Source: Bacteroidota bacterium (GTDB lineage: Bacteria; Bacteroidota; Ignavibacteria; Palsa-1295). Taken from it: a stretch of 42,637 nucleotides of DNA. Positions 16,754-24,991 of the stretch are shown here, one piece after another; positions within the stretch are counted from its first letter, which is position 1; each line of letters begins with the position of its first letter. The stretch covers positions 1 through 42,637 of the forward strand of contig JAUZOQ010000022.1 in NCBI GenBank assembly GCA_030706385.1. Reading direction: 5' to 3'. Both the position numbers and the translations under genes were made by a program. Under the pieces are notes generated by a model. That model was not told the DNA's origin. It saw only the letters and a program-made list of their open reading frames with translations, and searched no databases.

Positions 16754-18130
16754 TTATTGACTTCCTATGACTTCAAATTTTCCTTCACGCAGTACTTTTC
16801 CCTTGTCGTAAAGAAAGATATTATAATAGCCACGTGGAAGTTTACGAGTGTCGAAAGTCAACTTTCCAGCATTTGACAATTCACCTTGCAATACTTGTCT
16901 GCCAAGCACATCAAAGACACGTGCACTTTCATTACCGATAGTTGAGGCTATCGTAACTTCATTTGTTGCCGGGTTGGGAAATATTCTCATTCGCTCGATC
17001 TCACCGGGAGCAGTCACGCTCAACTTAACATTCTGACCTTTGACTAAAACCCCCGGAAAACTCAAACCACCAGGGATTCCCCGACCGGGGAGTTCGGGGT
17101 AAACTCCGACGAATCCGCCATCACCAACAGCTTCCAAACCAAAACAGTAAACTAAATGGTAATCCGTATCAAGCACCAGAGAGTCATCCCTCCATGATGA
17201 GCCACGGTCAGAGCTGAAAAGGATATGGTTGAGACTTCCTCCGGCAGCAAGGACGGTATCCCGAGAAAGTGAAGTCATAAAACGAAGGTATGTGAATGAC
17301 GGGAAAAGCATGGGTTGCTCCCAGGTCGAACCATTGTTTACCGATCGCATTAGGACACCTCCACCTCCATTTGGGTTAAACTGATTTCCGCAGACAAAGA
17401 TGGTATCTCCATCGGTATACTTGCAATAGCTAATGTAATATCCACTTTTCCGAGCGGTAGAATCCAAGATTGGACTTGTCGAATCTACGGTAAGCCAATT
17501 ATCTCTCGTCCTGTAGAATCGTCCCTGACCAATATCAAATACACTGTAATCTCCAGGCCCGTAGCAATGGCACTGAACAATGTTCGCTGAACTGAATGCT
17601 GATGTCCTCCATTGCCTTCCGCCATCAGAAGTTGTATAAATATTTGCAGAAGTATCACTTGATATAACGATGCCGGAATAAGGATTGGCAAAATGAACAT
17701 TCCTTAGAAATGCCGAACTGTTGCACTGCTGCCTCTCCCAGGAGATTCCTCCATCGAATGTGCGGAGGATCAGACCCGTGTCTCCGACTGCGATAATATT
17801 TTGTGCATCAATCTGTTGGATCGCAATACACTGGTTTTGGTTGTCACCAAGTTCAAATGGAAGCTCCGGATCCTGAATTTCCCATGTGCTACCTCCATCG
17901 TCACTACGCCAGAAAATAATGCGCACTTTGTCCGTTAGGGCATCGCGGATTAAGCCCGTCGCTGTACAATCCTCTCCATTGCACGAAACGGCATTAAAAG
18001 TATAACTAAATCTCCAATCCGAAGCTAGATGAGTTATCTGCCATGACAACTGTGCTCTCGCGCCGAGTGTGCAGAACATCGGCGCGAGAGTAATGAATAT
18101 AATTACAAGTTTAATATTGATCTTTACCAT
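16754..18130 (-). CDS. T9SS-exported Asp-box/Ycf48-like beta-propeller protein (paralogue A3)
   Basis: The ATG at 18128-18130 overlaps the stop codon of the upstream Cys-rich gene (TAATG), which together with the signal peptide (MVKINIKLVIIFITLAP...ARAQ) fixes the start and gives 458 residues. The longer in-frame ATG at 18205 would lie inside the upstream gene. Asp-box motifs are SDDGGSTWE, TFDGGISWE, TSDGGRQWR, SVNNGSTWE and SSDRGSSWR. The tail (IFPNPATNEVTIAS ... VLGRQVLQ ... LPRGYYNIFLYDKGK) is a type A T9SS sorting domain. The overlap suggests translational coupling to the Cys-rich protein. It is closest in layout to the gene at 15310 just downstream; the two look like a tandem duplication. 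Confidence 0.9.
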   Translation of the reverse strand: MVKINIKLVIIFITLAPMFCTLGARAQLSWQITHLASDWRFSYTFNAVSCNGEDCTATGLIRDALTDKVRIIFWRSDDGGSTWEIQDPELPFELGDNQNQCIAIQQIDAQNIIAVGDTGLILRTFDGGISWERQQCNSSAFLRNVHFANPYSGIVISSDTSANIYTTSDGGRQWRTSAFSSANIVQCHCYGPGDYSVFDIGQGRFYRTRDNWLTVDSTSPILDSTARKSGYYISYCKYTDGDTIFVCGNQFNPNGGGGVLMRSVNNGSTWEQPMLFPSFTYLRFMTSLSRDTVLAAGGSLNHILFSSDRGSSWRDDSLVLDTDYHLVYCFGLEAVGDGGFVGVYPELPGRGIPGGLSFPGVLVKGQNVKLSVTAPGEIERMRIFPNPATNEVTIASTIGNESARVFDVLGRQVLQGELSNAGKLTFDTRKLPRGYYNIFLYDKGKVLREGKFEVIGSQ

Positions 18131-18759
18131 TATTCGCAGGAAACCTGGAATCCCCCGGTAGGGCATGATGAGCAATCCGGCGTGCCTATCGTAGAAAAAG
18201 AACAATCAGTAGCCGTTACAACACCACTACTGTAGCATAGTTGGCAAGTCTCCTCACAATAACTGCTACTGCTTCCGCAAGGTTCGAGTGCAGTCCCCCC
18301 TCCTTCCAAGGTAGTCGAAAAATAACAACTTGATAGATATACATTCCCTGTAATGCGATCAGTTGTCGTACAGTCTGGTAGAGAGCCTCCAATTACATCC
18401 CAAATATGTTGTTTGGCATCGCTAAACAGTTCCGAGGCAGTAAGACAATCACAAGCTCCAGAAGCTCCTGGATTCTTGTCTATTTGTTGAATATAGACTT
18501 CAAGAGTGTATTGAGAAGCAGGTGGAGGGTTGGATATGTAACGATAGCAATAGTGTACAGTTATTGAACAGTAGCTCACACCACCACAGGATCTGGTCCA
18601 AGTAATATTTGTGCCATGCGACCATGGCACCCCAGTTGGAGGAATATTGCTAGGACAGGCTGGCTGAGCCTTTAGCGCTGATCCAAGTAAACAAGAATAG
18701 AATAGTCCGAGCAGTATTGTTCGAGTAGCTTTGAGTAAAGATTGATTAGTAGGTTTCAT
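18130..18759 (-). CDS. cysteine-rich secreted protein of unknown function
   Basis: This 209-residue protein has a signal peptide (about residues 1-32, ending SALKAQ). The mature part contains 16 cysteines, an even number, with clustered pairs such as CDC, CEETCQLC and CSSC. Disulfide-rich folding outside the cytoplasm is likely. There is no T9SS sorting tail, so it may stay in the periplasm, be secreted another way, or act with its operon partners. I recognise no family. Its stop overlaps the start of the T9SS propeller gene at 16754-18130 (TAATG), pointing to coupled translation. It is the first gene of the operon and follows a ~330-nt structured leader. Confidence 0.8.
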   Translation of the reverse strand: MKPTNQSLLKATRTILLGLFYSCLLGSALKAQPACPSNIPPTGVPWSHGTNITWTRSCGGVSYCSITVHYCYRYISNPPPASQYTLEVYIQQIDKNPGASGACDCLTASELFSDAKQHIWDVIGGSLPDCTTTDRITGNVYLSSCYFSTTLEGGGTALEPCGSSSSYCEETCQLCYSSGVVTATDCSFSTIGTPDCSSCPTGGFQVSCE

Positions 18760-18813
18760 ATCTCAGAATTAAATAGGACACCAGCTTGTTTTTGAAGGGC
18801 AGAACTGCAAGAC

Positions 18814-18900
18814 CCGCCACACAAAAGCTCGTGTCCAACGAACGTGTGGCGGACTTTGTAGTCTGTATATTGAATGACCGGAGCCTGAAAGCGCTCCGGT
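18814..18900. other. two strong hairpins in the long leader of the Cys-rich gene (gap 18760-19193)
   Basis: In the 434-bp gap upstream of the Cys-rich gene, two perfect inverted repeats stand out. CCGCCACAC (18814-18822) pairs with 18844-18852. ACCGGAGC (18877-18884) pairs with 18893-18900. The second is followed by TTTTGTTT on the plus strand and so looks like a plus-strand terminator, though no plus-strand gene is evident. If transcription starts at the 19096-19126 promoter, both hairpins fall in the minus-strand leader. This could be a regulatory leader or a small RNA; no known riboswitch consensus is recognised. Confidence 0.5.
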
Positions 18901-19095
18901 TTTGTTTAGGCAAAAACGAAACGGTTTGCCCAAAGAAAAATATCGGGTTAATATGATGGAGTCTGTCCTACCGGAAAGCCATGCTCTCATAAAAAAGGGG
19001 ACAAGATTGCGATCACCAATTCTAGCCTACGGCAGATAATGGATTGGGAGCTTTAGGCGCATTCTCAAGGCATTAGGAGCCACTAACACATAGTG

Positions 19096-19126
19096 CAAAG
19101 ATACGACAAGAAGAGAAAAAATCCAA
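19096..19126 (-). promoter_or_regulatory. Bacteroidota-type promoter for the Cys-rich / T9SS propeller operon
   Basis: On the minus strand TTG (19124-19126), a 20-bp spacer and TATCTTTG (19096-19103) match the TTG-N20-TAnnTTTG pattern of Bacteroidota primary promoters. This is the best complete promoter in the window. Transcription would start near 19089, leaving a ~330-nt leader before the ATG at 18759. Confidence 0.6.
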
Positions 19127-19134
19127 GCCTTTGC

Positions 19135-19178
19135 AAAAAAAAAAAAATGATTCCTAACTTATTATAAATCAATAAGTT
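19135..19178 (-). terminator. intrinsic terminator after the giant T9SS gene (19194-22361)
   Basis: On the minus strand AACTTATT and AATAAGTT enclose a 7-base loop (19156-19178). Eight bases later comes a run of 13 T residues (19135-19147 on the plus strand as A). It starts 15 bp after the stop codon. The stem is AT-rich, but the long T-run and position support termination. The promoter of the next operon follows at once. Confidence 0.7.
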
Positions 19179-19193
19179 AATTGAATCGCTTCA

Positions 19194-22100
19194 CTATCTC
19201 ACAACCTGCAACTTCTCCGTCAGTACTCCATGGCCGGAGGTGAGACGGACGTAGTAAAGTCCTTCAGTAAGCGTGCGAAGAGGGAGTTCGATCTCTGCTA
19301 AGCCAGCAGGGATATCTTCCTTGATTATTTCTCTTCCAAGCACATCGAAAAGCGATAGAGTTGAAGAACTTTGAAGAGGTTCTCCGAAATCGCAGATCGC
19401 AGAAGTGCCCGATGCAGGATTCGGGCGAATGGAGAATGACGATGGAGCCGAAGGCTCGTGTACCGATTTCACGATAACGGGTGTTGCCGTTCCGCTGAGA
19501 AGCGAGTAGTGCTTATAGCTATCGGCATAAATAGAATCGATGTTCGTCGACCAATCGATCCGTGCGCTATCTTTCCCGACAACGGTCGGATGGAAGCAGA
19601 GCTTGATCGCAGTGCTCTTCGATGGAAGAATCGTAACAGGTAGGAGTGCGGCAGAAAGAGAATCGACGGAGAAATTCACCGTATCGGAAAGGATCCACGA
19701 ACGCGTTAATGTGAACGGCGCAAGTCCGGCATTATGGATCAGAAGCGTCTTGCAAATTTCGGTGCCAACAGTTATTGAGCCGAAATCCAAGTTATCGGCA
19801 TTGATAAGTCCGGTCTCGCTATGAGCATCGAGGAAGATCGTAACATCGAAGCAGCCTGTCGTGACGATAAGCGAATCCCTGTGGCGAAGCGAATCTTCCG
19901 AACTGTAGCATACTTCCACTTTGAACGAATCCTGTGCGCCGACTCCGTATGGAAGTGCGGGCCTGATCGAATCGATCGTGAACGCCGGATCCCCTTTCCT
20001 CAGCTTCACTGAGAGAAAATCGATCGGAGTGCTTCCGGCAGCTGCAGTATTCTTAAAGACAAATGTCGTACAGATCCGGCTGCCGACGTTTTGCTGAGGG
20101 AAGAAAATGCTATCGGGATGCGGAGAAGCGATAGGGCTCGACTTCAAAGAGAATTCCGGCGCGCTGCGCTTAAGCTGCACGATGATTCCGTTGCCGTTAT
20201 TATCGATGATGCCGATCGGTGCTGAAGCCGATGCCTGGCGATTCGTGATCTTAATGCTGAAGCAGTAAGCTTGTGAGGAATGCCAGTGCGGCATGAGTTC
20301 GCCGCGGTAAAGATCGGTGGAAGATGAATCGAATGTTACGTTATGGTATTTCGCACCAATCCTATCGTAATACACACCATCGGAATCATCGATAAGCGAA
20401 ACAACGCGAACGCCGGGATCGCCTTTGCTCGTATCGCGTACGCAGATATTCCAACCTGCACAGTTTGGCAAGGTATCGATGAAAACAACAAATGAAGGAG
20501 TTGCGCCTGTATTGAGTTGCATTCCAGCCGGCGCAGCAGATTCGGACTCGAATTGTTCGTACACCTTATCGCCGAAATACCAGTACTCATTCATTCCGTA
20601 TGAATACACGGCGAAAGGATAATCCGAATGCAGATAGAACGGGCCGGAGCCGATACGGTAACGCGCACCTTTAATGTTCGGATAATTTTTCGAGACAACG
20701 TTTACAGTGCCGACATTTGCCAGAGCTGTGGTGATCGTATGCTCAACACCTCCGTTAGCCGAGACCATGATCGTCTGAAGGCTATCGGCGATAACATCGA
20801 GGAATTGATCGCCGACTACTCCGTGATCGGTCGGTGGAATCAACACAGAGAAATTGTAGGCCTTGCGCCAACGTGCATGCGGCACGATCGTCATCATGCC
20901 CGGAGCGCAGTACGGTTTATTCGTCGGCTGCGTGCGCTCGTCATATTGCATGACGTTAAACTTCCGGCCATTCGTCGAATAAATATCGACGGGTGCCGTA
21001 ATATCGAATTTTTCGGGTGTGGGCGAGGCGAGCCGCGATGTATTCATCGTGTATCCTCCGCCGATTCCGATCACATCGGCCTGCACCTTTACCGGAAGGG
21101 TATCGAACGCATAGACACGATAGTTATCTCCGTGGCCTTCGAGTGAGGCAGGAGTCCCTTCGATAAATGGGATTGAGAGATAGCCCGTCGTATCCCAGAC
21201 TTCAACGGGCGTCATTTCTTCGATCATGAAATCGCGGGCATCGAGCAATGCTCCGGCAACTCCGCCGATCGTCGCATCCTCCGCTCCGGCAAGAACAACG
21301 ACAGGCTTCGATGCTTCGACCAGAGAGCCCGACATATCCTGGCTTGCATCCTTGCCGCTCGAGCGGACTAGGTAACACTGACCGCGCGCGAGCCCCGCAG
21401 AGAACGGCACGACTTTGTTCTTCGCACCGGGGCCGGTATGAACGCCAACGTGGCCGCCAGTAGTTGTCGAGTTCGGAGTGATCTTTACCGAAGTATTATC
21501 TTCCGTTGCGATTACCATGAAAAGTCCTCCTGCCACATCAATATTTGCCGGATAGCCCATCGATGTTCCCGATAACGCTCCGTTGCCCGCATCATCGTTG
21601 TAACTGGCAACGACGTAATTCTTCCCTAAAGCCTGAACAGGTAACGCAAGATAGCTACCGCCGGAATTCGCTCCTACCGAAACGCATTGAACGGTTATCG
21701 GATATTTCGAAGTGATATGATATGACCTGGGAAGCGGAATCTCCGGGAAGGAATCCATCCGCATGTTCGATGTGACCAATTGAATTTGCAATGTTCCGCG
21801 AGCCGGAACTTGCAGCATCGTCGGAAATACTTCGAGGCCGTTTGCATCGAAATAGGAAACATTTACCGTATTGGCATAATACGATGTGATAAGTGCGTAG
21901 ACTTTGTAATAAGGAGCTGTCTGCATTTGCACGACATTATTGAACGTCGGGTAGAGCAATCCCAGATAGAACTCACGTCCTTCATTGGTCAGGCTTCCAT
22001 GAGGCAGTCGGATGCCGCTAAAACTCCCTTTCATTCCGAGCGAGGCATAGATCTTATTCTGATATGCATAATTGCCAGGGACATCAACAACGTAGGTGAA

Positions 22101-22361
22101 GGTTGTGCCAGAGTTTATCGGACCGAACGGCAATGCTCCGGTAGGAACGGATGTCGATACGAGAGGATAGGTTGCGAAGTCGCCGCGGAAAACTATCGTA
22201 TCGCCGACTTCGACCGTCAGCGCGTTCGGTACGTAATTATAACCATGCCCTCCTCCGAAATCAACATAATATAGCGTCGGAAGAGCAGCAAATGATGTGT
22301 TTGCTGAAATAAAAAAAATAAGGGATACAAAAACAAAGGAAAGCGATTTCAAACGGATCAT
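19194..22361 (-). CDS. giant T9SS-exported protein: cupredoxin-like + IgGFc-binding-like + choice-of-anchor domains (paralogue B2)
   Basis: I use the ATG at 22359-22361 because it begins a good signal peptide (MIRLKSLSFVFVSLIFF...SFAA), giving 1,055 residues; an in-frame ATG at 22412 adds 17 unlikely residues. Domain order equals that of the 11895-15077 gene: a cupredoxin-like domain (LTVEVGDTIVF ... YAYQNKIYASLGMKGSF, again without copper Cys and His), an IgGFc-binding-like region (NEGREFYLGLL, HITSKYPITVQ, SKPVVVLAGAEDA), two choice-of-anchor domains (NLDFGSITVGTEIC) and a type A T9SS sorting domain (RPNPASGTS ... GLYYVRLTSG). It should be exported through the outer membrane. A terminator follows its stop. 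It sits ~90 bp downstream of murA on the same strand. Confidence 0.9.
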   Translation of the reverse strand: MIRLKSLSFVFVSLIFFISANTSFAALPTLYYVDFGGGHGYNYVPNALTVEVGDTIVFRGDFATYPLVSTSVPTGALPFGPINSGTTFTYVVDVPGNYAYQNKIYASLGMKGSFSGIRLPHGSLTNEGREFYLGLLYPTFNNVVQMQTAPYYKVYALITSYYANTVNVSYFDANGLEVFPTMLQVPARGTLQIQLVTSNMRMDSFPEIPLPRSYHITSKYPITVQCVSVGANSGGSYLALPVQALGKNYVVASYNDDAGNGALSGTSMGYPANIDVAGGLFMVIATEDNTSVKITPNSTTTGGHVGVHTGPGAKNKVVPFSAGLARGQCYLVRSSGKDASQDMSGSLVEASKPVVVLAGAEDATIGGVAGALLDARDFMIEEMTPVEVWDTTGYLSIPFIEGTPASLEGHGDNYRVYAFDTLPVKVQADVIGIGGGYTMNTSRLASPTPEKFDITAPVDIYSTNGRKFNVMQYDERTQPTNKPYCAPGMMTIVPHARWRKAYNFSVLIPPTDHGVVGDQFLDVIADSLQTIMVSANGGVEHTITTALANVGTVNVVSKNYPNIKGARYRIGSGPFYLHSDYPFAVYSYGMNEYWYFGDKVYEQFESESAAPAGMQLNTGATPSFVVFIDTLPNCAGWNICVRDTSKGDPGVRVVSLIDDSDGVYYDRIGAKYHNVTFDSSSTDLYRGELMPHWHSSQAYCFSIKITNRQASASAPIGIIDNNGNGIIVQLKRSAPEFSLKSSPIASPHPDSIFFPQQNVGSRICTTFVFKNTAAAGSTPIDFLSVKLRKGDPAFTIDSIRPALPYGVGAQDSFKVEVCYSSEDSLRHRDSLIVTTGCFDVTIFLDAHSETGLINADNLDFGSITVGTEICKTLLIHNAGLAPFTLTRSWILSDTVNFSVDSLSAALLPVTILPSKSTAIKLCFHPTVVGKDSARIDWSTNIDSIYADSYKHYSLLSGTATPVIVKSVHEPSAPSSFSIRPNPASGTSAICDFGEPLQSSSTLSLFDVLGREIIKEDIPAGLAEIELPLRTLTEGLYYVRLTSGHGVLTEKLQVVR

Positions 22362-22438
22362 CCGGCCTGCTGTGAAACGGTGTGCATAGTGATCAAGAAA
22401 CAAACACGACAACTCAAGAAAAACTACAATATTGCCTA

Positions 22439-22451
22439 GGATTTAGTGCCC
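22439..22451 (-). promoter_or_regulatory. conserved upstream element of the giant T9SS paralogues (copy 2)
   Basis: GGGCACTAAATCC on the minus strand overlaps the murA stop by one base and lies ~78 bp upstream of the B2 ATG. It differs by one base insertion from the copy at 15182-15195, upstream of B1. Role unknown. Confidence 0.35.
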
Positions 22452-23758
22452 TAAGCTTCGATCCGTTCGATATCGACTCCGAGGCCTTTGAGTTTCTTTT
22501 CGATATGCTCATAGCCGCGCTCAACGTGATGGATTCCCGTGATCGTGCTCTGCCCTTGCGCAAGTGCTGCGGCGATCAGATAAACGAATCCGGCGCGAAG
22601 ATCGGGAATATTAATATCGGCACCTTTAAGTTTTGTCGGGCCGAAGATGACGGCAGAATGAGGATTCGATAAGGTCGTAAACCTGCACTCCGATCCGCCG
22701 AGACAAGAATTATAGAGTTCAATATGTGCGCCCATTTTCCGCAGTTCCGATACATAGCCGAACCGGTTCTCATAGACTGTTTCGTGAACAACGGAAAGGC
22801 CTTCGGCCTGAGTCATCATCAGTACCCAGGGTTGCTGCCAATCGGTCATGAATCCGGGATGCACATTGGTTTCGATGGCCGTTGCTTTCAGTTTTCCTTT
22901 ATAATAAAATCGGATCCCGCCATCGAGGATATCGAAATCGCCGCCCGCACGGCGCATGGTATTAAGGAAGGTCAGCATTGCCGATTGATCGGCATCTTCG
23001 ATGAAGACATCGCCTTTCGATGCAACGGCTGCGCATGCGAACGATGCCGCTTCGATACGGTCGGGCATGATATGATGCTCAGCTCCGTGAAGTGAGCCTA
23101 CACCTTCGATGATGATCCTTCTATTGGTTTCGATGGAGATGATCGCTCCCATCTTCTGCAGATACTTTACAAGCTCGATGATCTCGGGTTCGACTGCAGC
23201 ATTATCAATGATCGTTGTGCCCTTGGCAAGAGTTGCAGCAATAATGATATTCTCCGTTGCTCCGACGCTGGGAAAATTAAGTCCGATCTTTGCACCTTTG
23301 AGCCCATCGGCTTCGCAATGATAGAAATGGCGTTTCAGATCGATCCGCGCTCCCATTTTTTTCAGGGCATTGATATGGAAATCGACAGGCCGCGCTCCGA
23401 TCTTATCGCCGCCGGGAATCGGCACTTCGGCTTTGCCCGTCCTGTGCAGAAGCGGACCGATGAGGAGAATTGGAATTCGATTGAGAAGAGCAAATCTTTC
23501 CGGCACTTGCGATGTCGCAAACTTCGGAGTATGGATGAGCATGGTGCCGTCATCTGCGCCTCGGATACCAGCGCCGAGAGATTGAATGATATCGGAGGTG
23601 ATCTCCGTTTCGCCAAGGTGCAGAGGAACATTGGTGAATGTGCTCTCGCCTTCGGCAAGAGTGGAGGCAACCATAAGCTTTGAGATCAGATTCTTCGTGC
23701 CGCTAATGCGAACTGCACCGTGCAGCGGCTTTCCTCCGGTAATGCGAAATGCTTGCAT
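22451..23758 (-). CDS. murA: UDP-N-acetylglucosamine 1-carboxyvinyltransferase with Asp in place of catalytic Cys
   Basis: This is the first committed enzyme of peptidoglycan synthesis, transferring enolpyruvate from PEP to UDP-GlcNAc in the cytoplasm. The 435-residue protein has the usual start (FRITGGKPLHGAVRISGTKN, with catalytic Lys22) and the EPSP-synthase double-barrel pattern. The active-site loop reads PGGDKIGARPVDFHI: Asp118 replaces the Cys115 of E. coli, while the conserved Arg (R123) is kept. In Mycobacterium, Chlamydia and Borrelia the same Cys-to-Asp change gives an active, fosfomycin-resistant enzyme. It lies 19 bp after the 23778-24797 gene on the same strand, probably in one operon. 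The stop is TAG at 22451. Confidence 0.95.
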   Translation of the reverse strand: MQAFRITGGKPLHGAVRISGTKNLISKLMVASTLAEGESTFTNVPLHLGETEITSDIIQSLGAGIRGADDGTMLIHTPKFATSQVPERFALLNRIPILLIGPLLHRTGKAEVPIPGGDKIGARPVDFHINALKKMGARIDLKRHFYHCEADGLKGAKIGLNFPSVGATENIIIAATLAKGTTIIDNAAVEPEIIELVKYLQKMGAIISIETNRRIIIEGVGSLHGAEHHIMPDRIEAASFACAAVASKGDVFIEDADQSAMLTFLNTMRRAGGDFDILDGGIRFYYKGKLKATAIETNVHPGFMTDWQQPWVLMMTQAEGLSVVHETVYENRFGYVSELRKMGAHIELYNSCLGGSECRFTTLSNPHSAVIFGPTKLKGADINIPDLRAGFVYLIAAALAQGQSTITGIHHVERGYEHIEKKLKGLGVDIERIEA

Positions 23759-23777
23759 TGATCGTGTGTGTGAGAGT

Positions 23778-24797
23778 TTACTTGATAACCGCTAATTCTT
23801 TTGCCGCCTTCTTCGCGATATCATAGAGATACAGTTTCTTGGCAACACCATCATTCATAACGTAGAGAACGGAAAGCTCTTTCGGTCCGACGACCTCATC
23901 ATACGCACCGGCCGGAATTTCGACGAACGCCCGCGAAGAATTATCGAGCACCTTTTCGGATTTATCCATAACAAGATGAAAATATTTCGCATTCAGGGAG
24001 AGATTTGCATTCATCACGCCTGCCCAGTTCGGACCGGTTTCTACATCGGAAGTACCCGCAGATGTGATCTTGCTTTTCGTCAATTGATTTCCCTTATTGA
24101 TCATGTATATCGAAGTATTCGGCGGATCGTAGAATGCAGTCTTCAGTTCATCTCCGGCAAATGGCAGGTCGAGCTTTTGTTTATCCGTCGTTTCGATGCT
24201 ATAGTTGTATACTACTCCCAACTTCGGATCCCTTAGTAAGAGATGCGTCTGATCTTTGCTCCAGCACAGAGTCTCGAAGTCCTTGTCATTTGCAAAGGCG
24301 AGTTCCGTAATGTATTGTGCAGCATCGTACCGATAGGTATCGGTTTTGGAGCCCGGTCCTCGATCTGCCAAATAGTACACATAACTTCCATTAGCTGCCA
24401 TTCCGAGGATCTTTCTTGTCGATGGACCTTCCTTCGGAGTAAAGTCAACGGGCGGATCGGTCGTTGTCACGTTGATACGATAGAGATGGATATCATCTCC
24501 TTTAGCCGTAGAAGCCCTTGCATATACGACGGCCGGTTTTCCGAAAAGCACGATACCGCTTAGGACAGGACGTTCCATAAAATTGGTGACCGGACTGACG
24601 GTATTCGTCTTTAACTCAACTTTATAGATATTATCGATTCCTGCGTCATTCTTCTGGATAAAGAATGCCCATTTCTCATCGGAGGATAAGCCGAGCGCAT
24701 TGTTTCCCGTTTTATGCCAGACACTCCAATATTGTGCATGGGCAGTGAGAGAGAAAAAAGTGCAGATACAAATTACAAGTATAGCTTTTGTTTTCAT
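23778..24797 (-). CDS. exported propeller-like protein of unknown function
   Basis: The 339-residue protein begins with a signal peptide (MKTKAILVICICTFFSLTAHAQ). The rest is rich in short beta-like stretches with repeated motifs of the WD40-like/TolB-like kind (SSDEKWAFFIQKND, GSYVYYLADRGPG, SLNAKYFHLVMDKS). The pattern recalls periplasmic or outer-membrane beta-propellers such as the N-terminal part of dipeptidyl-peptidase-like proteins, but there is no hydrolase domain. No T9SS tail and no lipobox are present, so periplasmic location is likely. It is 19 bp upstream of murA, which suggests co-transcription, but a cell-wall role is only inferred from context. Confidence 0.75.
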   Translation of the reverse strand: MKTKAILVICICTFFSLTAHAQYWSVWHKTGNNALGLSSDEKWAFFIQKNDAGIDNIYKVELKTNTVSPVTNFMERPVLSGIVLFGKPAVVYARASTAKGDDIHLYRINVTTTDPPVDFTPKEGPSTRKILGMAANGSYVYYLADRGPGSKTDTYRYDAAQYITELAFANDKDFETLCWSKDQTHLLLRDPKLGVVYNYSIETTDKQKLDLPFAGDELKTAFYDPPNTSIYMINKGNQLTKSKITSAGTSDVETGPNWAGVMNANLSLNAKYFHLVMDKSEKVLDNSSRAFVEIPAGAYDEVVGPKELSVLYVMNDGVAKKLYLYDIAKKAAKELAVIK

Positions 24798-24892
24798 ACA
24801 TGCGAATGTTTACTAGGGATGTCATCGTCATCGAACGAAGCAAGTGTCTGGCCGTCAAATTGTTGGTATTAATGGCGCTTCTTCCATGGCTC

Positions 24893-24931
24893 GAGATTGC
24901 CGCGGTGGCCTACAGCCTTTTTGGCAACGAC
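24893..24931. repeat. REP-like palindromic element (diverged copy 2)
   Basis: GAGATTGCCGCG, then a GGCCT/GCC inner palindrome and GGCAACGAC match the element at 7270-7308 with several substitutions. Similarity continues a little past the palindrome (TTTTAC in both). It lies in the divergent gap between the 24797 gene and miaB, inside a false N-terminal extension of the miaB frame. Confidence 0.55.
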
Positions 24932-24991
24932 ATCGCTGTTTTACCTCTTAGTGAACGCGAATCCTCCTTGCAAAGTTATAGGATTCCTTGC

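Noticed and set aside
18814-18852. possible integron attC site (GTCCAAC core within the hairpin)
   Set aside because: Only one RYYYAAC-like core is found, without the matching second core or an integrase.
18769-18990. minus-strand ORF of 73 aa in the leader of the Cys-rich gene
   Set aside because: It overlaps both perfect hairpins, has no export signal or recognisable domain and an odd composition; more likely non-coding leader.
24788-24991. 68-codon N-terminal extension of miaB
   Set aside because: MiaB homologues begin at MKTKKVYIETYGCQ; the extension contains a REP-like repeat and lies in the divergent promoter region.
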